Positions 7,920-17,538 of a stretch of DNA of 64,000 nucleotides are shown here, in pieces. Under the pieces are notes generated by a model. That model did not search any database. It saw nothing but the letters and a program-made list of their open reading frames with translations, and had not been told where the DNA came from. The position numbers and the translations under genes were made by a program. The stretch is taken from assembly GCF_014191375.1 (NCBI RefSeq), contig NZ_JACHWN010000007.1, positions 186,001 to 250,000 of the forward strand, in the 5' to 3' direction. This DNA is from Mesorhizobium sp. RMAD-H1 (lineage in GTDB: Bacteria; Pseudomonadota; Alphaproteobacteria; Rhizobiales; Rhizobiaceae). Each line of letters begins with the position of its first letter. Position 1 is the stretch's first letter.

Positions 7920-9365
7920 CTATCGGCGCACCATTGCCATACGGCGGCGTGCCATCGCAAGGACGCGCCGGACGGCTGCGGGGCGGAATAGCCATGTCGC
8001 CAGCAGGAACATCGTGCCGCCTGCTGCGCCGCCCGCGATCAGCGCCATCAGAGGTGGCGAGCCGCGTAGCGGCGGGACGGCAAGGGTCGCGGCGACTCCG
8101 CTGGCGGCGGAGATGGTGAATGAAAGGGCGATATCACGCCAGGGGACGGGAACCGGCGTCAGCCGCTGGCTGATGAAGGCGCAGGCGATGAGCGCGATCA
8201 GCGATCCTCCGGCCAGCGCAAGCGCCGCGCCAAGCTCAGCCAGATGCGGAATGAGCAGCATCGACAGCGCGATGGTCGCGACTGATCCCAGAGACGTCGC
8301 GCCGATCAGGAGCCATGGCCGCTTATGCGCATATATGACAGTGCCATAGACGAAACTTGTCAGGTTCGCGCACAGCACGGCGAAGGCGATGACGGGGAAG
8401 AGCAGGCCGATCTGCCCGTGATAGCTCTGCGGCAGCAGGAGCCCGGTGATCGGCCCGTTGAGCGCGACGAGCATGGCGGCGACCGGCAGGCAAAGCTGCA
8501 TCAGGAGCGCCATGATCTGTGACAGCAATTCGCCCGACGCCGCAGGCCCCTCTTCGTCGAAGCGGCTCATCACCTCCGGAAACGCCCCCATATTGATGGC
8601 ATTGCCGACCATGTCGATCGGCTGGCGGGCGAGCACATAGGCCGCGGCGAAAATGGCGACGGCCGCCGCGTCATGGTAGGCATTGAGGAACAGGCGTTCG
8701 GCGCTGTTGAGGCCAAACCCCACCAGCGCCATGACGATAAGCGGCATGCCGAGCATGAAAAGCTCTTGCCCGGTGAAGCGTGGCGGACCGGCCACCACCC
8801 GCCGCATTGCTACGACGGAGGCGGCGATGCCGGCGATGAGCATGCCGGCGCTCGAGCCCAGCGACACCACCAGAAAATTATCCGGAAACACCATGATCGC
8901 GGCGATCGGCAGAGTGAGTTGCAGCAGGGCGCGCAAGGATTCGAGCAGTGAATAGGCCGAATGCCGCTGCTGCATCTGCAGCACGGTCAAGGCGAAACGC
9001 GCAATGGCGCCGACGACCAGATAGATGCAAACGGCGGTGGCGAATTCCATCCAGCGCGCCGGCACGACGAAGGCCGAGGCCACCGCGGAAATCACCAGCG
9101 CCAGCGCGGTCGTGCCGATGAGAACCTTGCCGGCGAGCGCAAGGCTGCCCCGGGAGATCTCCCCTTTGCCGCCGAGCCGCAGCAGGGCGATCCGCAGCCA
9201 GTTGGTCAAAGCCGTGTCCGTCATCTCGCCCACTGTCACGACGAGGGTCAGCAGGCCATATTCCTCCTGATTGAGGAGGCGCGTGACGATGACCAGCACC
9301 AGCAGCGCGGAAATCCGCGTCAGCAGGATGGCTGGTCCGTAGATGAGCGTTGAGCGAAGAAGCAA
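7920..9365 (-). CDS. Polysaccharide flippase (Wzx/MATE-like, oligosaccharide translocase)
   Basis: 481-residue, very hydrophobic inner-membrane protein. It opens with LIYGPAILLTRISALLVLVIVTRLLNQEEYG, the typical start of polysaccharide-biosynthesis flippases. About a dozen hydrophobic segments follow, ending in a basic tail. Predicted role: flipping lipid-linked repeat units to the periplasm. The reading frame has no early ATG. TTG at 9365 is the likely start, with AGGA about ten bases upstream on the minus strand. It is the 3'-most gene of the minus-strand part of the locus, and converges on iclR. Confidence 0.88.
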   Translation of the reverse strand: MLLRSTLIYGPAILLTRISALLVLVIVTRLLNQEEYGLLTLVVTVGEMTDTALTNWLRIALLRLGGKGEISRGSLALAGKVLIGTTALALVISAVASAFVVPARWMEFATAVCIYLVVGAIARFALTVLQMQQRHSAYSLLESLRALLQLTLPIAAIMVFPDNFLVVSLGSSAGMLIAGIAASVVAMRRVVAGPPRFTGQELFMLGMPLIVMALVGFGLNSAERLFLNAYHDAAAVAIFAAAYVLARQPIDMVGNAINMGAFPEVMSRFDEEGPAASGELLSQIMALLMQLCLPVAAMLVALNGPITGLLLPQSYHGQIGLLFPVIAFAVLCANLTSFVYGTVIYAHKRPWLLIGATSLGSVATIALSMLLIPHLAELGAALALAGGSLIALIACAFISQRLTPVPVPWRDIALSFTISAASGVAATLAVPPLRGSPPLMALIAGGAAGGTMFLLATWLFRPAAVRRVLAMARRRMAMVRR

Positions 9366-9399
9366 GGAATATTCGTCCTAAAGAAGAGAAGTACGCCGG

Positions 9400-10662
9400 T
9401 CACGAACGTTTGAGCCCCAGGGCCCTGAGCAGTGCTTCGTCGGGCACCGCGGGGCCTTTGGGCAGGATCAACGTCATGCCATGTGGATTGGAATATTCCC
9501 AGAGCGACCATGGAATATGGTATTTCTCGGCCAGCTCTCTGACGGCGGTGATGTAGCGCAGCCGGTCGGCGTTGAAAGCGCCGCCGCGGCCGTCCTGCGC
9601 CATGAGGATGACGCCGAACTCGCCCATGAATAGCCTGTCGGTCGGAATGCCGTGCTTGCCGGCCCATTCAGTTACTTCCTGGAACCGGGTATCGAGCTGC
9701 TTCTCACCCCAATTCTCCCGGAAATAATCGGAGATTATCGGGCGGACCTCTGCCATATTCGCCAGCTTTTCGGCCAGGCTCAAGCCAGCCTTGTCCATTC
9801 TCTTCGTCAGCGCCGCGCTCGCCGCCTTGTCCGTGCCGCCGGAAGCCGGCCATGGAAGGCCGGACATGAAGCCGCCGGAGCGCTCCGAACGCTGATGCGT
9901 GAAGGCGTGCGGCTCGTACATATGAAAGCTGTAATAGATATTCGCGTCGTCGAAATCGGGCGTGATGTCGGTGAGCCCTGTTATACTTCCACCGCAGGCG
10001 CCGGTCGCCACGATGGTGAGGTCACGGCTCACCGAGCGGATATCGTGCACGGTCCCCGCCATGATGCGCTGCCAGTCGTCGCTGCCGCTGTCATCGCACG
10101 GGTAATAGGCCGGTTCATTATAGGGCTCGATCGCAACCCGGGTCGTCCCCACGCGGACTAGCATGCGGGCGACGTCCTTCACCATTTCGCGGTAGCGGAC
10201 GACGCCCTCGCTGTCCGCCCCGCCCTGAACGAGGTCCATGGAATAGGCGGGCACCTGCGAATTGCCATGGAGATTGAACACAACCTTGAGGCCAGACGAT
10301 GTGACCTGCTCCATTGCGTCAGACAGGATTTTCAGCGCCTCCTGACGCTTTTTGCCCTCGCTCGCGACCAGCGGGCCGGGATCGACGGTAAGGCGAATGA
10401 AGTCGAAACCCATGGCCTTGATACGCCGGAACTCGTTCCCCCGCGGCCAGTCCGAAAGCGGCCTTGACCCGGAAAGCCATTCCTTCTCACTGCGGTATGG
10501 CGGCCAACGATAGGAGCCATCCGTATCGAGCGGCGACCAGTTGAGCCATTCATGCACGCCTATGCCGCGATGGAGCGGAAGAGGCGCGGCCCCGGCACTC
10601 GCGACCGCCAGACACAGCGCCCCAATAATGACTGTGAGTACTTTCAACCCCGGCATCTCCAT
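9400..10662 (-). CDS. Secreted glycoside hydrolase family 5 (cellulase-like)
   Basis: 420-residue endoglycanase-type enzyme with a signal peptide (LKVLTVIIGALCLAVASAGAA). Both GH5 glutamates are visible: acid/base Glu183 in Y-NEP and nucleophile Glu348 in FMGEFG. RIKAMGFDFIRLTVDPGPL and SFHMYEPHAFTHQ are also typical of the barrel. I start it at ATG 10662; a longer in-frame extension to 11259 runs antisense through the next gene and precedes the signal peptide, so I do not accept it. Secreted glycanases in capsule loci usually trim, release or edit the polymer. It is divergent from the heparinase-like gene with about 87 bases between starts. Confidence 0.88.
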   Translation of the reverse strand: MEMPGLKVLTVIIGALCLAVASAGAAPLPLHRGIGVHEWLNWSPLDTDGSYRWPPYRSEKEWLSGSRPLSDWPRGNEFRRIKAMGFDFIRLTVDPGPLVASEGKKRQEALKILSDAMEQVTSSGLKVVFNLHGNSQVPAYSMDLVQGGADSEGVVRYREMVKDVARMLVRVGTTRVAIEPYNEPAYYPCDDSGSDDWQRIMAGTVHDIRSVSRDLTIVATGACGGSITGLTDITPDFDDANIYYSFHMYEPHAFTHQRSERSGGFMSGLPWPASGGTDKAASAALTKRMDKAGLSLAEKLANMAEVRPIISDYFRENWGEKQLDTRFQEVTEWAGKHGIPTDRLFMGEFGVILMAQDGRGGAFNADRLRYITAVRELAEKYHIPWSLWEYSNPHGMTLILPKGPAVPDEALLRALGLKRS

Positions 10663-10749
10663 TTCAGGACAACAAATGTTAAAGGGTGAACCGTAAAGAA
10701 GATTTCTCCACGGCACAGGATCGCCGAGGTGGGAGATGGAGACATTCCG

Positions 10750-12690
10750 ATGAAACTCGGCTGGTATCTTAATCGACTGCGTAACATGGAACCAGCCGAA
10801 ATTATGCACCGGCTCGTGGAGCACCAGCGCAAGATCGTCTCGAAATATCGCGATGGCGGCTGGCAAGCCGTTTCGGCGCGCGCGCTCAATCCCGTTTTCC
10901 CACAGTGGCGCGAAGCCCTGCTCAAGGCGACCCCGGCCCAGAAGGAGGCCATCGAGCGTGCCGCGCAGGCCGCGCTCCAAGGCAGGTTTTACGCGCTTGG
11001 GGCAAACTGGCCGGTCCGCGATCCCGAGCACCTCTTTCCCGCCGAGTTCTGGCGCCTCGACCCGGTGACCGGCACGCTCTGGCCCGCGGAAACCTATACA
11101 TTCGCCATCGATTTCCGGCATTCCGCCACACGCGGCGATATCAAATATGTCTGGGAGGCCAATCGGCTGCAATATCTGCCGGTTCTGGCTGCTTATCTCG
11201 CCCTGACCGGTGACGGCCGGGCACAACGCGCCATCAAGGCCGCGATTGCGAGCTGGCATTCGGCCAATCCGCCCTTTCGCGGCGTCTCATGGGCCTCCGG
11301 CATCGAAGTGGCGCTGCGGGCTATCAGCCTCATCGTCACGCTCGACCTTGCCGGTGACGGGATCGGCGGAGAAAGCCGGGACCAGGTCTCGCAAATCCTC
11401 GCCGCGAGCGCTTATTGGCTCAAGCGGTTTCCCTCGGCCTATTCGTCCGCCAACAACCATCTGGTGGCGGAACTTGCCGGTGAATATCTGATCGGCCTCG
11501 CCTTTGGAGAGAAGGCGGCCGGCCCGCGCAAGGCATTGCTGGAGGAGACCTGCAAGCAGATCCTGCCCGACGGGCTTGGCGCGGAACAGAGCCCGACCTA
11601 TGGCGCGTTCAGCGCCGAAATGATCCTTCTGTGCGTGGCGGCGGCAAAGGCCAAGGATGCGCCTTTCCCTGCGGATGTGACCACGCGGCTCGCCGCTTTC
11701 GCCGATGCCGTGAACTGGCTGCCGAAAAACGCCTCCTATGGCGACGACGACGAGGGCCGGGCGCTGACGCTCGGGAATGAGGACGACTATATCGGCTCGA
11801 TCGCCGCGGCTATTTGCGGTTTTCTCGGCCGGCCGGGCCCTGTCCCGGATACGGATGATTTCCGCTCGATCTTTTTTGGTGCGCCTGCCAGGTTCCTGCC
11901 GAAGCCCACGGGGCTCAAAACCTTCGCGCATGGCGGCCTCTCCGTCTGGCGCGGTGCCATCAACGGCCGTGAGATCGAGATGATGTTCGACCACGGCCCG
12001 CTCGGCTATCTCTCCATCGCCGCGCACGGCCATGCCGATGCCCTGTCGCTCACGCTTTTCGTCGATGGCGAACCCGTTCTGGCCGATCCGGGCACTTGGG
12101 CTTACGGCTCGGGCGGCGTGTGGCGCGACTGGTTCCGCTCCACGCCGGCCCACAATACGCTGAACATATCAGGCAAAAGCCAGAGCATCATTTCGGGCAA
12201 GTTCAACTGGTCGCACAAGGCGGCGGCGACCCTCGTGCGGGCCGATCCGGAACCGGAATGGAGCCTTTGCGCCCGCCATGACGGCTATGAGGGGCGGTTC
12301 GCGGCGGTACACCAGCGCATTCTTTCCCGCAGCCCCGACGGTATCCTGGTGATCGATCAGCTTCTGGGGAAGGGGCAGGAGGCGGAAGTGGTGTTCCAAC
12401 TCGCCGCGGGAATTCAGGCGCGGCTCGATGGCAACATCGTCACCCTCATGCGGCATACCGAGCCATTGCTGACGATCCGTTTTCCGGATCATGCCATCGA
12501 CATCCGCGCAGGAGGCGATGAGCCGGGGCGGGGCGGCTGGGTTTCCCCGCGTTTCGGTCAGCGGCAGCCGGCGCCAAGAATTGCCTGGCGCGGCACTGTC
12601 ACCGAGGCAGGGAGCAGCTTCGATATCAGCCTGATCGCGCCGCAGACCGGCAGCGGGCTCGAACGCCGCTCCCGGCAGGCTCAGGATTAA
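10750..12690 (+). CDS. Heparinase II/III-family polysaccharide lyase-like protein
   Basis: 646 residues. The N-terminus MKLGWYLNRLRNMEPAEI is characteristic of the heparinase II/III N domain found in surface-polysaccharide loci. Catalytic candidates: Asn236/His237 in SSANNHLVAE, a Tyr in QSPTYGAF, and His426/His428 in AAHGHADALSL within the beta-sandwich half. No signal peptide is evident. ATG 10750 is chosen because homologous sequence starts there; 10729 only adds seven residues. Such lyases cleave uronate-containing chains, which fits a polymer containing ManNAcA made by the WecB/WecC pair in this locus. Substrate is inferred. Confidence 0.88.
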   Translation: MKLGWYLNRLRNMEPAEIMHRLVEHQRKIVSKYRDGGWQAVSARALNPVFPQWREALLKATPAQKEAIERAAQAALQGRFYALGANWPVRDPEHLFPAEFWRLDPVTGTLWPAETYTFAIDFRHSATRGDIKYVWEANRLQYLPVLAAYLALTGDGRAQRAIKAAIASWHSANPPFRGVSWASGIEVALRAISLIVTLDLAGDGIGGESRDQVSQILAASAYWLKRFPSAYSSANNHLVAELAGEYLIGLAFGEKAAGPRKALLEETCKQILPDGLGAEQSPTYGAFSAEMILLCVAAAKAKDAPFPADVTTRLAAFADAVNWLPKNASYGDDDEGRALTLGNEDDYIGSIAAAICGFLGRPGPVPDTDDFRSIFFGAPARFLPKPTGLKTFAHGGLSVWRGAINGREIEMMFDHGPLGYLSIAAHGHADALSLTLFVDGEPVLADPGTWAYGSGGVWRDWFRSTPAHNTLNISGKSQSIISGKFNWSHKAAATLVRADPEPEWSLCARHDGYEGRFAAVHQRILSRSPDGILVIDQLLGKGQEAEVVFQLAAGIQARLDGNIVTLMRHTEPLLTIRFPDHAIDIRAGGDEPGRGGWVSPRFGQRQPAPRIAWRGTVTEAGSSFDISLIAPQTGSGLERRSRQAQD

Positions 12691-12876
12691 TCATAGCGCG
12701 ACTTTTATAGGTTCGGTTACGACTGATCTGCTAATGTCCCGGTTCTGAAATCCGTACAAGCCTATATCGGTCTCCGAGACGAACGTCGAAATCGGAAGGA
12801 CGCTAACAGCTTATTGATTCGAATGTCGTCTTTATTGCGATACTAGTGTGCGCTCCAATCATCTGCACAGGTTGCC

Positions 12877-13866
12877 ATGCTTATCGAAATTTCCGCCAAG
12901 ATTGTCCAGAAGCTCTACAATATCGACTATATCACCCTGGGCTTGATCCTCGGTACAGCGCTTGTCTGCGCGCTGATCGTCTATTGGCGCACCGTCGAGG
13001 ACAAATCGGCGCGGGATTTTTTCGACTTCATGTTCCCGGCGGAAGTCATCCTGCATCCTTCGGCGCGCGCCGACGCCATGTTCTGGATCACCAAGAAGCT
13101 GATGATGCCGTTCCTGCTCATTCCAGCCGGGGCCACTTTCGTGACCTCGGTGGGTTATGCGACAAACCGGCTCATAAGCTGGGCTTTCGGCCTGCACGGG
13201 CCGCTCATGGACGGTCCACCCGGACCGGTCACGCTCGTGATCTTCACGGCGACGATGCTTCTGGCCTACGACATTTCCTATTACCTCTACCATGTCGCCC
13301 AGCATCGCTTTCCATTCCTGTGGGAATTGCACAAGGTGCACCACTCGGCCCAGGTGATGGTCGGCATCACGAAAGACCGCGTGCATCCGTTGGATGATCT
13401 CATGAACCGCATGTGGGACGGGGTCATTCCGGGAATCTGCTTCGGCATCTGGAGTGTGATCGCGCTCAATCCGGTGGAGATCGTCGTCTTCGGCTTGAAC
13501 GTCTATGTGTTGCGCAACATCCTGATGATGGACTTCGTGCGACACACCCATCTCCCGATCTCCTTCGGCCGCCTGGACAACGTCATCCTATCCCCTCATT
13601 GGCACCAGGTTCACCACAGCGTCGATCCGCGCCATTACGACAAGAATTTCGGCCTGCTGTTCTCATTCTGGGACCGGCTGTTCGGTACGCATTTTATTCC
13701 TGATCCGAAGGAACCGCTGAAATTCGGGCTGGTCGATCGGGACGCCGAGGACTACCAATCGCTGCGCGGGCTCTACATCCTGCCGCTGAAGAAAATGGGG
13801 CGGCACATCCTGCGTGGAGTTCGCCGTCTGCGCGGGGCACAAACACAGGACGCGTCCTCTTCATGA
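12877..13866 (+). CDS. Sterol desaturase / fatty-acid hydroxylase-family membrane protein
   Basis: 329-residue integral membrane di-iron enzyme. The histidine boxes are intact: HVAQH (139-143), HKVHH (152-156), HTH near FVRHTHLPISFG, and HWHQVHH. Several hydrophobic segments flank them (LGLILGTALVCALIVYW, FLLIPAGATFVTS, PVTLVIFTATMLLAYDI). Family members hydroxylate or desaturate lipid chains with O2. ATG 12877 follows a weak AGG. The 3' end overlaps the next gene by four bases, so the two are co-translated. Inside a capsule locus it may modify the lipid carrier, a lipid anchor or an acyl decoration. That role is inference. Confidence 0.88.
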   Translation: MLIEISAKIVQKLYNIDYITLGLILGTALVCALIVYWRTVEDKSARDFFDFMFPAEVILHPSARADAMFWITKKLMMPFLLIPAGATFVTSVGYATNRLISWAFGLHGPLMDGPPGPVTLVIFTATMLLAYDISYYLYHVAQHRFPFLWELHKVHHSAQVMVGITKDRVHPLDDLMNRMWDGVIPGICFGIWSVIALNPVEIVVFGLNVYVLRNILMMDFVRHTHLPISFGRLDNVILSPHWHQVHHSVDPRHYDKNFGLLFSFWDRLFGTHFIPDPKEPLKFGLVDRDAEDYQSLRGLYILPLKKMGRHILRGVRRLRGAQTQDASSS

Positions 13867-14999
13867 ACCTGCATGTAAACCAAGCGATCAAGGGCGTGGA
13901 CCGCCTGGAGATCGTCACGTCCCCGGACCGCCTGGCAGCGGTCGAGGACGAGTGGACGCGGTTGTGGCATCAATGCGATGCCCTCATCTTTCAGAGCCAT
14001 GGCTGGATTTCAGCCTGGTGGAAGACGCTGAGGAACCCGGAGCAGATCGCCTTGCGCATCGGCCTCGCCTGGAACGGCGACCGGCTCATCGCCGTCATCC
14101 CGCTGGCGATCACCCGGCGCAAGGGGCTCGCCTTTCTGGAATGGGCGGCCGCAGCCCATTCCGACTATGGCGATATTCTTTGCGCGCCGGAATGCCCGGA
14201 TGCGGCGCTGGATGGATTATGGGACGGCATATGCAAGGCGGGTGGCTTCGACCTCGCCTTCATCAACCGGCTTTTGCCGGATGCGGTGGCACGGCGGGTT
14301 TTCGCCCCCGGCAAGACGGCCGGCGTGAGGCTTCGCCTGAACCATCGCCAGGAAATCAGTTCCCGCATTGCCGGCGACTGGCAAAGCGGGGCGGCATGGC
14401 TGGCGACCCGCTCCAGGAAAGCGCGCAAGAACAATCGCCGCTGTATCAAGCTGCTCGAGGAGGGCGGGGCCGTGCGGATGCGCCTGATCGGAGCCGACGA
14501 GCCGCTCGGGCCTATCCTCGACCACCTGGCCGCGCTCAAGCGGAAATGGCTGGAGAATAGCGGGCGATCCTCCGAACTCTTCGAGGAGGGGACGCCGGCA
14601 CTCAAAGCGCTGGTCGACGTGCTGGCGCGTGCCGGGATATTGCGTGTGTTCGTGATCGAGCGCGACGGCGTCATGGCCGCCATTTCGGTCAATTTCATTC
14701 AGCACGACACGATGATGGCGTGGGTGACGACCTATGATCCCGACTTTGCACGGGCCTCCCCGGGCATGGTGCTGATCTTCGAATATGTGCAATGGTCTTT
14801 CGACCATGGTCTGGGCATGGTCGACCTGCTTTGCGGCGGCGAGGCGTTCAAGGACCGTCTTGCGACCCATACCGTCACCCTGCAGACGCTGATCGGCGCG
14901 CGCACGGCGAAGGGCTCGCTCGCGCTTCTCGCGGACGGGCTGCGGCAGAAACTGCGGCGGCCGAAGGAGAAGGCTGTTGCGGCGGAAGAGGTAGACTGA
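13863..14999 (+). CDS. CelD/BcsL-type GNAT-fold acyltransferase (FemAB-like)
   Basis: 378-residue cytosolic protein with the tandem-GNAT pattern of CelD/cellulose-biosynthesis acyltransferases. The first half carries WTRLWHQCDALIFQSHGWISAWW and LIAVIPLAITRRKGL. A central basic stretch is SRKARKNNRRCIKLLEE. The second half has VFVIERDGVMAAISVNFIQ and ASPGMVLIFEYVQWSFDHGLGMVDLLCGGEAFKDRL, the latter matching the family's conserved end. It overlaps the fatty-acid-hydroxylase-like gene by ATGA. Predicted role: attaching an acyl or aminoacyl group to a polysaccharide precursor or its lipid. It may work with the adenylate-forming enzymes nearby. Confidence 0.85.
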   Translation: MNLHVNQAIKGVDRLEIVTSPDRLAAVEDEWTRLWHQCDALIFQSHGWISAWWKTLRNPEQIALRIGLAWNGDRLIAVIPLAITRRKGLAFLEWAAAAHSDYGDILCAPECPDAALDGLWDGICKAGGFDLAFINRLLPDAVARRVFAPGKTAGVRLRLNHRQEISSRIAGDWQSGAAWLATRSRKARKNNRRCIKLLEEGGAVRMRLIGADEPLGPILDHLAALKRKWLENSGRSSELFEEGTPALKALVDVLARAGILRVFVIERDGVMAAISVNFIQHDTMMAWVTTYDPDFARASPGMVLIFEYVQWSFDHGLGMVDLLCGGEAFKDRLATHTVTLQTLIGARTAKGSLALLADGLRQKLRRPKEKAVAAEEVD

Positions 15000-15021
15000 A
15001 CCCGCCCGCCATCAAACCCTT

Positions 15022-16341
15022 TCACTCCACCATCCGGATCACCGGCGGTGCCTTGCCGCTCTTCGTCCGCGTCACGCTATCCACCGTCCTGATCGCAATA
15101 TCGATGCTGGATGGGATTTTTTGCCGTGCGTTGGCGAGGATGGCGTCAGTGCTTTTCTCGCCGAAATCCCTCAGCGGAACCACGTGGACCTCGATGCTAG
15201 CGAGGCTTTTCTGGATGATCTGCAGCTGCGCGATGCCGGGAACGCCGCGCGGTATCTGGTTCATGCCGTTGAGATGGCGGCCATCGGGCGACAGGATATA
15301 GTCCGAGCGCCGGCCTTCCACGCCCTGGAATGGAAGGAGGCCGAGCGTCACGGCCTCCAACTCGTCAGCACTCATCCCGCGGGGAAGCCTGACCAGATCT
15401 CCAGTCCGGAAACGCACCAGGGGCTGCGCGGCGTTCCAATAGGACGTCCCGACGATTTCATACAGGCTCGCCTCGCCGTCGTCATAGGCCGAAATGAGTT
15501 CGACCCGTCCATAGGCAGGCAGGAAATAGTGCTCGCCGGGCCGGACGGCATGGGAGGCGCAAACGCGCTCCGCCTGGCCGTAATAGTCGATGACCGGCAC
15601 CTGAAGTGCGTCAGAGATTTCGCCCGACACATTCGCATCGAGCACCTCGGATGAAGCGAGGACGAGCTTGAGCCCGGCAATCCCGCCCTCTTTCAGGGCT
15701 GCCGCACCCAATCTCGTGAAGACCTCCAGAGAGGACGGATAAACCCAGAGCATCTGCGGCTGGAATGATCGGATGGCTTCAATGAAGCTGCCGATCGTCG
15801 AAGCGTTGAGGTGATAGCTCGAGCAAATGAGCCGCCGCCCTCCTTGGCGCAGCCGCCAATGCGGTTCGCTCATGTCATCCGGGCTCTTGACGGTATCGCC
15901 GCGCAAGACCGCGACGCGCGCCGTCTTCAAATTGAGGCCCGAATGCCGCCTCACCAGATAATCGAATATCGCCTGCTCGAAGACGACCGCCTCCAGGGAT
16001 CGCGTGAGCGCGATCGGAACGCCGGTTGTGCCGCCGGTCGAAGCGGCGGCGGGCGGAACAAGCGTCCGTGCCGAGCAGAGGTGGGGATTCTGGCTGAGCA
16101 GTTCCTTTTCAAGAAGCGGCCACTGATCATAAGCGGCCTTCATCGCCATGGTCCGTCCATAGGGCGTCGCAAGGGCTATGTTGAGCGTGCGGTCGGTGAG
16201 TGCGTCGCGCAAGGCTCGCCGTTCATCGAGCAACATCGTCTCGGAACGGAGGATAAGCTTCATGAGCCGTGTGTAGATGCCGGGCGTCCGGCGGACCAGA
16301 CTCTCCGCGATCGAATTCTTCAGATATGCGGTTGCACCCAT
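15022..16341 (-). CDS. PaaK/CapK-like adenylate-forming enzyme (first copy)
   Basis: 439-residue protein of the phenylacetate-CoA-ligase-like family often found in capsule loci and labelled CapK. AMP-binding P-loop STGGTTGVPIAL lies near residues 100-110. Other family marks are VYPSSLEVFTRL, VLASSEVL, YYGQAER and VRFRTGDLVRLP. It would activate a carboxylate as an acyl-adenylate. It is convergent with the CelD-like gene and is the last gene of the GT4-GT4-Wzz side. It differs clearly in sequence from the second CapK-like protein at 26543-27976, so the two may activate different acids or act on different acceptors. Confidence 0.85.
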   Translation of the reverse strand: MGATAYLKNSIAESLVRRTPGIYTRLMKLILRSETMLLDERRALRDALTDRTLNIALATPYGRTMAMKAAYDQWPLLEKELLSQNPHLCSARTLVPPAAASTGGTTGVPIALTRSLEAVVFEQAIFDYLVRRHSGLNLKTARVAVLRGDTVKSPDDMSEPHWRLRQGGRRLICSSYHLNASTIGSFIEAIRSFQPQMLWVYPSSLEVFTRLGAAALKEGGIAGLKLVLASSEVLDANVSGEISDALQVPVIDYYGQAERVCASHAVRPGEHYFLPAYGRVELISAYDDGEASLYEIVGTSYWNAAQPLVRFRTGDLVRLPRGMSADELEAVTLGLLPFQGVEGRRSDYILSPDGRHLNGMNQIPRGVPGIAQLQIIQKSLASIEVHVVPLRDFGEKSTDAILANARQKIPSSIDIAIRTVDSVTRTKSGKAPPVIRMVE

Positions 16342-16437
16342 CGCGGCCTCTTGCTGGCCCGCTCCGCAACGCCGCAGGGCAGCGTATTTTGACGGCGAAG
16401 GACCTCAGGTGACGATTGTCGGGGAACCCGGCTGGAG

Positions 16438-17538
16438 TCAAGCGGACTCATGTGTGGCGGCGGCGTCGCGCCAGACGGCGCAGATCCTGTCCGCATAAGG
16501 TCCGATATTCAGGTGCCGGCGCTGAAAGGCTTGCGCGGCAGCGCCGAGCCGGTGCCGCAACGTCTCTTCCTCGACCAGCCGGATCAGGGCGCCGGCCAGT
16601 GCCTGCTCGTCGCCCGGTGGAACGAGCAGGCCGGTTTCGCCGTCTTTCACGATATCCTCGATCGCTCCAACGGGCGTGGTTACGATTCCGAGCCCCGACG
16701 CCATGGCTTCGATGACCGAAATGGGCAGGTTCTCGGCATGCGAGGGGAGGGTCAGTATGTCGCCCGTGGCGAGGAGGCGCGCCGTGTCGTCCGGGCCCAG
16801 CCACCCCGGGACAGTCACCCGGTCCGCAAGGTCGAGGGCTTTGATCTCAGCCCGCAGAGCCTCGACCGCACCGTCGCCCGCCAGTGTCGCGCGCCAGCCC
16901 GGCATGTCCTTCATCCGTGCGAGGGCCTTGACCAGTTCCGGTATGCCCTTGCGCTCTTCTATGCGTCCGAGGAAGAGGATATGGACGCTCTCGCCGCCCC
17001 CGACATGGGCTATCCGCGGCTCTTCCACGGCATTGGGAATGATCGTAATGCGCGCTTGCGCGGACGGAACCTTCTCAGCAATGAAAGCCTGCCATGGCGT
17101 GCCCAGCACGATGATCCGGCTCGCCTTGCTGAAGAGACTATGGATCGAACGGCTTACAAGCACGCCGCTGCCATCCCAGAAGCTACGGAACTCCGCGCCA
17201 TGCAGATGGACCACATAGGGAATACCCAGGGACCGCGCGACGGCCGCGATGGCGATCTTGCGATAGGTACTGCCATAGCTGGCGAGGTTGATATGAACGA
17301 GGTCGGCCTCCTTCCGCCTCCGCGCACCCGCCATCCGGGCGCAAAACAGCAGGAGGGGGTGCCACGAGAGCGCCACCGGCCCCTTGCCGCGCGTCGGCAG
17401 GAAACGGGCCGCGACATTGCGGGGGTGCTCTTCCAGCTCTGTCTTGAGCGCCGCCATGATGCGGTCGATCCCGCCTTGCCCGGTGCCGCCGGCGGGTGTC
17501 GCGACCAGAACGTTCAAGGGTTTGCCGGTTTCAGTCAT
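16438..17538 (-). CDS. Glycosyltransferase family 4 (first of pair)
   Basis: 366-residue GT-B fold retaining transferase. N-terminal domain: VLVATPAGGTGQGGIDRIM..., with the acceptor-side glycine-rich start. C-terminal nucleotide-sugar domain: FLGRIEERKGIPELVKALA and the E-x7-E region HAENLPISVIEAMASGLGIV, followed by VGAIEDIVKDGETGLLV. It adds one sugar to the lipid-linked repeat unit on the cytoplasmic face; which sugar is not predictable. ATG 17538 overlaps the stop of the second GT4 gene as ATGA, so the two are translationally coupled. Confidence 0.92.
   Translation of the reverse strand: MTETGKPLNVLVATPAGGTGQGGIDRIMAALKTELEEHPRNVAARFLPTRGKGPVALSWHPLLLFCARMAGARRRKEADLVHINLASYGSTYRKIAIAAVARSLGIPYVVHLHGAEFRSFWDGSGVLVSRSIHSLFSKASRIIVLGTPWQAFIAEKVPSAQARITIIPNAVEEPRIAHVGGGESVHILFLGRIEERKGIPELVKALARMKDMPGWRATLAGDGAVEALRAEIKALDLADRVTVPGWLGPDDTARLLATGDILTLPSHAENLPISVIEAMASGLGIVTTPVGAIEDIVKDGETGLLVPPGDEQALAGALIRLVEEETLRHRLGAAAQAFQRRHLNIGPYADRICAVWRDAAATHESA

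Noticed and set aside
10663-11259. In-frame 5' extension of the GH5 gene
   Set aside because: It lies antisense in the heparinase-like gene and precedes a well-formed signal peptide; translation from 10662 is far more sensible.
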